Assembly: GCA_024434165.1 (NCBI GenBank)
Contig: QMIW01000010.1
Coordinates: forward strand, 1-61,667
DNA length: 61,667 nucleotides
Direction of reading: 5' to 3'
Source: Chloroflexota bacterium
GTDB taxonomy: Bacteria > Chloroflexota > Anaerolineae > Anaerolineales > Villigracilaceae
Positions 57,522 to 61,667 of the stretch are shown in pieces; within the stretch, counting starts at the first letter, position 1, and every line of letters begins with the position of its first letter. The notes below the pieces were generated by a model, which saw nothing but the letters and a program-made list of their open reading frames with translations, was not told the DNA's origin and ran no database searches. Both the position numbers and the translations under genes were made by a program.

Positions 57522-58763
57522 ATGCACATCCCGCCTTCGCTCAAACACAAAAAATTCTTCTATCTCTGGCTCGGGCAACTCATCTCCATCACCGGCACGC
57601 AGATGCAATTGTGGGCGTTGTTCTGGCATGTCAACCAACTGGACGATAACCCAATCGCCCTCGGCGGCATCGGCGTAGCGCGCATCCTGCCCGTCATCAT
57701 CTTTTCGTTGATCGGCGGCGCGCTCGCGGATTCGATGGACCGGCGCAAGGTGATGTTTGCCACGCAATCCATTGCCGCGCTTCTCGCCCTGACGTTGGGG
57801 CTGCTCACCCAATTTGGGCATGTCACCATCTGGCACATTTACTTCATTACCGCTCTGCAGGCGGTTGTGGTCGCCTTCGATGGTCCCTCCCGCCAGGCGT
57901 TGATTCCCAACCTTTTGCCAAAAAAAGACCTGCCCAATGCCTTCAGCATGACCTTCACCTCTTTTCAAGCCGGCTCGGTGCTGGGACCCGCCCTGAGCGG
58001 CGTAGTCATTGCCTCGTTTGGGCAGGAGGCGGTTTACTACATCAACGCGGTCTCGTTCGCGGCGGTGCTTCTTGCGCTGGCATTGATCGGGAACGTGCCG
58101 CAGACCATCGCCGAAAAATCGGCGGGAATCAGCATGGACGCCATCGGCGACGGGATTCGTTTCATTCTTTCCAAGCCCATCATCTTTTCGACGATGATGC
58201 TCGATTTCGTCGCCACCTTTTTCGCCTCCGCCAATACGCTGATGCCAATCATTGCCAGGGAGGTGCTGAAGGTGGGGGTGGTGGAATACGGCTATCTTTC
58301 CGCGGCTTCGGCGGTGGGAGCGGTAGCGGTAGCGGTGGTCATTTCGCAGGTGAAGGAACTCCGCAGGCAGGGTATGCTCTTTCTTGGCTCGGTCATCGTC
58401 TTTGGGGCTGCGACCGTCGTCTTCGGTCTGACCCGGTCTTTCATCGTGGCGTGGACTGCGATTGCAATTACCGGCGCGGCGGATGGGGTCAGCACGATCA
58501 TCCGCAACACCATTCGCCAGCTGCAGACCCCCGACCACATTCGCGGACGGATGACCAGCATCAACCAGATTTTCTTCCAGGGCGGACCGCAGCTGGGCGA
58601 GATCGAGGCGGGCGTGGTGGCGCAGTTGTTCGGCGCGCCGTTTGCCATCGTGAGCGGCGGAATCGGCTGCATTCTCGGCACGTTGTGGATCGTCTGGAAG
58701 TGGCCCCAGTTGAAGACCTACAACGGCGACGAGCCGATGCTGGCAGGCGCAACAGCGGATTGA
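57522..58763 (+). CDS. MFS transporter (EntS/MFS_3 type)
   Basis: A 413-residue major facilitator with about 12 membrane helices. Family marks are FFYLWLGQLISITGTQMQLWAL, the loop-2/3 basic motif GALADSMDRRKVM, FDGPSRQALIPNLLPKK and DGVSTIIRNTIRQLQTPDHIRGRM (shown in parts). It belongs to the MFS_3 group that includes the enterobactin exporter EntS; the substrate is unknown and no siderophore genes are here. Confidence 0.85.
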   Translation: MHIPPSLKHKKFFYLWLGQLISITGTQMQLWALFWHVNQLDDNPIALGGIGVARILPVIIFSLIGGALADSMDRRKVMFATQSIAALLALTLGLLTQFGHVTIWHIYFITALQAVVVAFDGPSRQALIPNLLPKKDLPNAFSMTFTSFQAGSVLGPALSGVVIASFGQEAVYYINAVSFAAVLLALALIGNVPQTIAEKSAGISMDAIGDGIRFILSKPIIFSTMMLDFVATFFASANTLMPIIAREVLKVGVVEYGYLSAASAVGAVAVAVVISQVKELRRQGMLFLGSVIVFGAATVVFGLTRSFIVAWTAIAITGAADGVSTIIRNTIRQLQTPDHIRGRMTSINQIFFQGGPQLGEIEAGVVAQLFGAPFAIVSGGIGCILGTLWIVWKWPQLKTYNGDEPMLAGATAD

Positions 58764-58768
58764 GAAGC

Positions 58769-58790
58769 AGTACCGACTTAAGCCGGTACT
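58769..58790. terminator. Hairpin between convergent MFS and acyltransferase genes
   Basis: AGTACCG (58769-58775) and CGGTACT (58784-58790) form a 7-bp stem, followed by ACGTTTTG on the plus strand. It overlaps the acyltransferase stop codon by two bases. Confidence 0.5.
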
Positions 58791-59658
58791 ACGTTTTGTC
58801 AGGCGGGTTTTCGATCAACGACTTCATCTCTGCCAGCACGGCGCGGTGGATGACATCGGTTTCGGTACTCCCCAAATCTTTGGCGTAGATCGGCTTCCCG
58901 ATTTGCACGGTGACGGTCACGGGCTTTTCGTTGAAGATGACCATGCCCAGTAACTGCAAAGCCGCCGCCAGTTTTTCTTTTTCCTCTTTCGTCCTTTTGA
59001 TTCCCAACAGCCAATGATGGGCGTATTTCGGCGCGACCACATTGCGTACCAGCGCCGGCAGGATGGCGGCATCGGGCGCCATGCGGATGAAGACACCCAC
59101 GCTGTCGGTCCAGGTTTGGAGCGACTCCACCGCGCCGGGATGGACGCCCGGGTCGGGTTCGATGCGCCCGGCGGGGAAGGTGAGCGCCGCGCCGCCCTTT
59201 TTCAGGTGCGCGCTGACCTGCCGCACGAGCGTCATGCGTTTGGCGGGATCGTCATGGACGTAGAATAAATGATGGGCGGTGTTCGGAAGCGAATTGAGGA
59301 AGGGTCTGTCGAGGGCGATGATGCGCAGGTCTTTGCGATTCAACGCGGCGAAGAGTGCGGCTGTGTCGGTCATGCCCGGATGGTTGGACAAAGCCAGAAA
59401 CGCTGACTCAGGTATCCGGTCCGCGCCAATGATGCGGAGGTCGTTCACATAGCGGCGGAGGAGATTCCATCCGCCCGCCGCGATTCCGTGACGCCCGATC
59501 GTCTCGTCGAATTCGATCACGTGACGCGCGAAGGTTTCCGCAGGCTTGCGAAAAACGATCCTCAGCAGACGCGAAAGGAACGGGGAATCCTCCCAGCCAA
59601 ACGCGGAGACAAGATCGTCGAGATTGATTTCGGTGAGGGCTTCGAGACTGGAGTTCAT
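58789..59658 (-). CDS. 1-acyl-glycerol-3-phosphate acyltransferase-like protein
   Basis: A 289-residue PlsC-like acyltransferase. The catalytic HX4D motif is LSNHPGMTDTAAL (residues about 92-104) and the phosphate-binding motif is a variant TFPAGRIEPDPG instead of FPEGTRS. No membrane helix is obvious. It may acylate lysophosphatidate or another lipid. Its start overlaps the clpS stop (ATGA). Confidence 0.78.
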   Translation of the reverse strand: MNSSLEALTEINLDDLVSAFGWEDSPFLSRLLRIVFRKPAETFARHVIEFDETIGRHGIAAGGWNLLRRYVNDLRIIGADRIPESAFLALSNHPGMTDTAALFAALNRKDLRIIALDRPFLNSLPNTAHHLFYVHDDPAKRMTLVRQVSAHLKKGGAALTFPAGRIEPDPGVHPGAVESLQTWTDSVGVFIRMAPDAAILPALVRNVVAPKYAHHWLLGIKRTKEEKEKLAAALQLLGMVIFNEKPVTVTVQIGKPIYAKDLGSTETDVIHRAVLAEMKSLIENPPDKT

Positions 59659-59966
59659 TCGGGTTCGACGGTGAAGCGAAGCGGATAACCTTCCATGCGC
59701 GCGGCTTCGTGGGCGCGATCCGCCCGCCTCTGCGCCTCGGACTTGGGCAGGGTCTGTACGTACGCCGAGCCTTTGATGTGCGCCGTGAGCATGATCTCCG
59801 CCGCGCGGTCGTTGCCGAGGAAAAATATCTGCTTCAATACTTCCACGACAAAATTCATCGGCGTCACATCGTCGTTATGGACGACCACCGTGTAAAGGGG
59901 TTCAAGATCGGCGTCCGTCTCTTCGTTAACCTGAATTTCGGGCAGGGCATGTAATAATCCTTCCAT
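59655..59966 (-). CDS. clpS: ATP-dependent Clp protease adaptor ClpS
   Basis: Delivers N-degron proteins to ClpA/ClpC. The 103-residue protein has a disordered N-terminus of about 22 residues and the ClpS core: PLYTVVVHNDDVTPMNFVVEVL (HNDDVTPM is the N-degron pocket, with the DD gate), FFLGNDRAAEIMLTAHIKGSA and a final strand YPLRFTVEPE. Length is usual. It shares a coupled unit with the acyltransferase gene. No clpA/C is in the window. Confidence 0.93.
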   Translation of the reverse strand: MEGLLHALPEIQVNEETDADLEPLYTVVVHNDDVTPMNFVVEVLKQIFFLGNDRAAEIMLTAHIKGSAYVQTLPKSEAQRRADRAHEAARMEGYPLRFTVEPE

Positions 59967-59994
59967 TTTCCACTTTCCACTTTCTACTTTCCAA
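59967..59994. repeat. Heptamer tandem repeat (TTTCCAC)4
   Basis: Four exact 7-bp units: TTTCCAC, TTTCCAC, TTTCTAC, TTTCCAA. The array fills the gap before the clpS start and reaches into the last codons of the aldo/keto reductase gene. Confidence 0.75.
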
Positions 59995-60805
59995 TCTTCT
60001 CCAACTGCTCCATCTCTTCCCCGGTCAATTCAATCTCCGCCGCCTCGAAATTCTCTTTAATGTGTTTCGGATCGAACGACATGGGAACGGTAACGACGCG
60101 CGGATGGCTGACAACCCACGCCAGCGCGATCTGATACACGGTGGCGTTATGCGCTTTGGCGATGGTCTCGAGGGTTTTATTCGAGCGCAGGTTGCCTTCA
60201 TCAACGGGGGAATAGGCGGTGAAGAGGATGTCGTTCTGCCGGCAGTATTCCAGCACGCCGTTCTTGACATACGAACGGTCTGACACGCTGAATGGAACCT
60301 GGTTGGTAAGAATCGGCGTCTCGGAGAGTTCCCGCGCCAGTTTCAGCAGCCTCAAATTGAAATTGCTTACGCCGAGATGCCTGACCTTCCCGTCGCGGAC
60401 GAGTTTGTTCAGCGCCTTGAAGGTCTCGTTGTATTTCGATCCCCCGTGCGGCCAGTGGATGAGATACAGGTCTATGTAATCCATCTTCAACCGGCGCAGA
60501 GAATTTTCGCACGCGCTCAATACGTCGTCGTATCTCAAATGGCTCGGCGTCACTTTCGAGGTGATGAACACATCTTCCCGCTTTGCGCCGAACTCGCGGA
60601 TCGCCCGCCCAAGCAGTTCCTCGCTGTGACCGTCGGCGTACATCTCGGCAGTGTCGAAGTGGGTATAACCGGCTTCGAGCGCGGCGCGCAAAGCGGTCAG
60701 GGATTTATCGTCGAGCGCAGGGTTGGGTGAAGAGTTCCCGCCGATACGCCATGCGCCGAATCCGATCTTGGGCAGGGAAATGCCGCGGATTGTCTCGTAT
60801 TTCAT
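59984..60805 (-). CDS. Aldo/keto reductase
   Basis: A 273-residue aldo/keto reductase with a TIM-barrel fold. The catalytic tetrad is visible: Asp and Tyr in YTHFDTAEMYADGHSEELLG, Lys in VFITSKVTPSH and His in DLYLIHWPHGG. The cofactor end motif VTVPMSFDPKHIKENF is present. The substrate is unknown. The ATG at 60805 is used; TAAAAT ends 7 nt upstream and overlaps the ridA stop. The last codons lie in a heptamer array. Confidence 0.87.
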   Translation of the reverse strand: MKYETIRGISLPKIGFGAWRIGGNSSPNPALDDKSLTALRAALEAGYTHFDTAEMYADGHSEELLGRAIREFGAKREDVFITSKVTPSHLRYDDVLSACENSLRRLKMDYIDLYLIHWPHGGSKYNETFKALNKLVRDGKVRHLGVSNFNLRLLKLARELSETPILTNQVPFSVSDRSYVKNGVLEYCRQNDILFTAYSPVDEGNLRSNKTLETIAKAHNATVYQIALAWVVSHPRVVTVPMSFDPKHIKENFEAAEIELTGEEMEQLEKIGK

Positions 60806-60812
60806 TTCCCCG

Positions 60813-60818
60813 ATTTTA
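60813..60818 (-). promoter_or_regulatory. -10 box (TAAAAT), leaderless start of aldo/keto reductase
   Basis: On the minus strand TAAAAT ends 7 nt before the ATG at 60805; the TAA of the ridA-like gene forms part of it. Confidence 0.45.
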
Positions 60819-61217
60819 CCCAAATTCATTTGAAGTAATCGCCGTCACTTCGATCTCGATCAGCAAATCCGGGCTGATCAGCCCCTTCACTTCGATCATG
60901 GACGCGGCGGGTTTGATCTCGCGGAAGAATTCCCCATGCGCCCGCCCGATCTCCTCCCATTGGGAAATGTCAGTGACGAACATCCGCGTCCGCACCACGT
61001 TCTTGAGGGTCGCGCCTGCCTCTGCCAGCGCCTTTTCGATTTTCTTGAAGATGAGTTTTGTCTGTTCGTAGGCGTCGTTCACGCCGACGACGTTCCCTTC
61101 ATCGTCAATCGCCGTCGTCCCTGCAACCTCGATGACGTTTCCAACCCTGACGGCGCGCGAGTAGCCGACAATATCCTCCCACTTCGCGCCGGATGAGATG
61201 TTCATTCTGTTGTTCAT
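60816..61217 (-). CDS. RidA family (YjgF/YER057c/UK114) protein
   Basis: A 133-residue RidA-like protein. RidA deaminates reactive enamine/imine intermediates. Family marks are VGNVIEVAGTTAIDDEGNVVG, YEQTKLIFKKIEKALAEAGA, VVRTRMFVTDISQWEEIGRAHGEFF and the end IEIEVTAI. The conserved Arg (VRTRMFV) that holds the carboxylate is present. The ATG at 61217 has GAGGAG upstream; a second in-frame ATG lies at 61205. Confidence 0.88.
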   Translation of the reverse strand: MNNRMNISSGAKWEDIVGYSRAVRVGNVIEVAGTTAIDDEGNVVGVNDAYEQTKLIFKKIEKALAEAGATLKNVVRTRMFVTDISQWEEIGRAHGEFFREIKPAASMIEVKGLISPDLLIEIEVTAITSNEFG

Positions 61218-61234
61218 GGCTCCTCGTTTCCAAA

Positions 61235-61667
61235 TCAAGGCTGCTCGGATTCGCCGCTCCGGCCGGTCTCGAACAGCCTTTCCACTTCTTTGATCTGGTC
61301 TTCATCGCCGATAAAACCGACGCGGTCGTTCGCTTGCAGCGCCGTATGCGATTTCGGATTCGCCATCACCGCATTGTTACGCAGGATCGCCACAATGGAC
61401 GCGCCCGTCCTTGCGCGCAGGTCGGCTTCGGCGAGAGTCTGTCCGACCAGCGGGTTGCCGGGCAGCAACGTCAGCCAGGCGATGCCGATGCTCTGTGCGG
61501 CGTGGATCAGATCGTGCAGGACGCGGTGTTCCTCCTCGGTATTGACTTGCGCATCATAATGATCGCGCCGCACCGCGTCCATGTATCGAATGATCTCCTG
61601 AAGAGGAAAATCCAGTTTCAGTAAGGTATGCCGGACGATCTCAAGCCCGATCCCCCGGTTGGCCCCC
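61235..61667 (-). CDS. C-terminus of a monovalent cation:proton antiporter (partial)
   Basis: The last 143 residues of a gene that continues beyond the right edge. They form a RCK_C/TrkA_C domain (LLPGNPLVGQTLAEADLRARTG, VAILRNNAVM, ANDRVGFIGDEDQIKEVERL) preceded by a helical linker RYMDAVRRDHYD. The linker and domain order match CPA2-type (KefB/YbaL-like) antiporters, in which RCK_C senses a ligand; the membrane part is not in the window. Confidence 0.75.
   Translation of the reverse strand, partial: GANRGIGLEIVRHTLLKLDFPLQEIIRYMDAVRRDHYDAQVNTEEEHRVLHDLIHAAQSIGIAWLTLLPGNPLVGQTLAEADLRARTGASIVAILRNNAVMANPKSHTALQANDRVGFIGDEDQIKEVERLFETGRSGESEQP

Overview
The window is about 62 kb of a moderately GC-rich, gene-dense bacterial chromosome with no rRNA, phage or transposase genes. 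The gene set points to an uncultured Anaerolineae-type Chloroflexota bacterium. Lipoproteins carry long Pro/Thr linkers, there are TolB-like beta-propeller lipoproteins, VanW and LCP wall proteins, a zinc-ribbon/LysM protein, a secreted protein with tandem FGYPI modules, and a bactofilin; no outer-membrane genes appear. This placement is inference from gene style, not from a marker gene.

Layout. 1-7 kb: envelope genes (beta-propeller lipoprotein, SH3 lipoprotein, VanW, Trm112-like, HEAT protein, LCP transferase). 7-9 kb: two DUF4870 proteins and fmt. 9-15.6 kb: a glycerol block of aquaporin, glpK and glpD, interrupted by a PadR regulator and two CPBP membrane proteases, one split by an in-frame amber codon. 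15.6-23 kb: glycosyltransferase, phosphatase, PanE-like reductase, TGS-kinase, aldo-keto reductase and DUF92 protein. 23-28 kb: higBA with a palindromic operator, then bactofilin, a toroid-like protein and a prolyl-tRNA synthetase relative without a catalytic core, then fabI and mpg. 28-36 kb: epimerase, methyltransferase, an FtsH-like protease with about six membrane spans, and an S41-like protein coupled to a beta-propeller lipoprotein. 36-45.7 kb: LysM protein, CBS/CorC protein, a selenocysteine-containing SelD, SPFH protein, PyrK-like protein, wecB and wecC. 46-51.6 kb: NfeD and slipin, RimI-like and acyltransferase-3 genes, RNase D and a beta-CASP nuclease. 51.6-54.7 kb: tRNA-Ser(CGA) followed by partial copies of its own 3' end, then crtI and crtB. 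55-57.4 kb: NAD synthesis split into an amidohydrolase gene and nadE, with a VapBC toxin-antitoxin pair between them and coupled to nadE. 57.5 kb to the end: MFS exporter, acyltransferase, clpS, aldo-keto reductase, RidA and the C-terminus of an antiporter.

Two signals run across the whole window. First, at least eleven genes have a -10-like hexamer ending only 6-8 nt before the start codon, which implies leaderless mRNAs. Second, many intergenic gaps hold short tandem heptamer repeats, resembling the STRR sequences of cyanobacteria, and several inverted-repeat families; some copies enter coding sequence (glpK, mpg). The most interesting loci are the TGA-containing selD, the core-less ProRS relative, the VapBC-nadE coupling, the tRNA-Ser 3'-end copies and the heptamer repeats.
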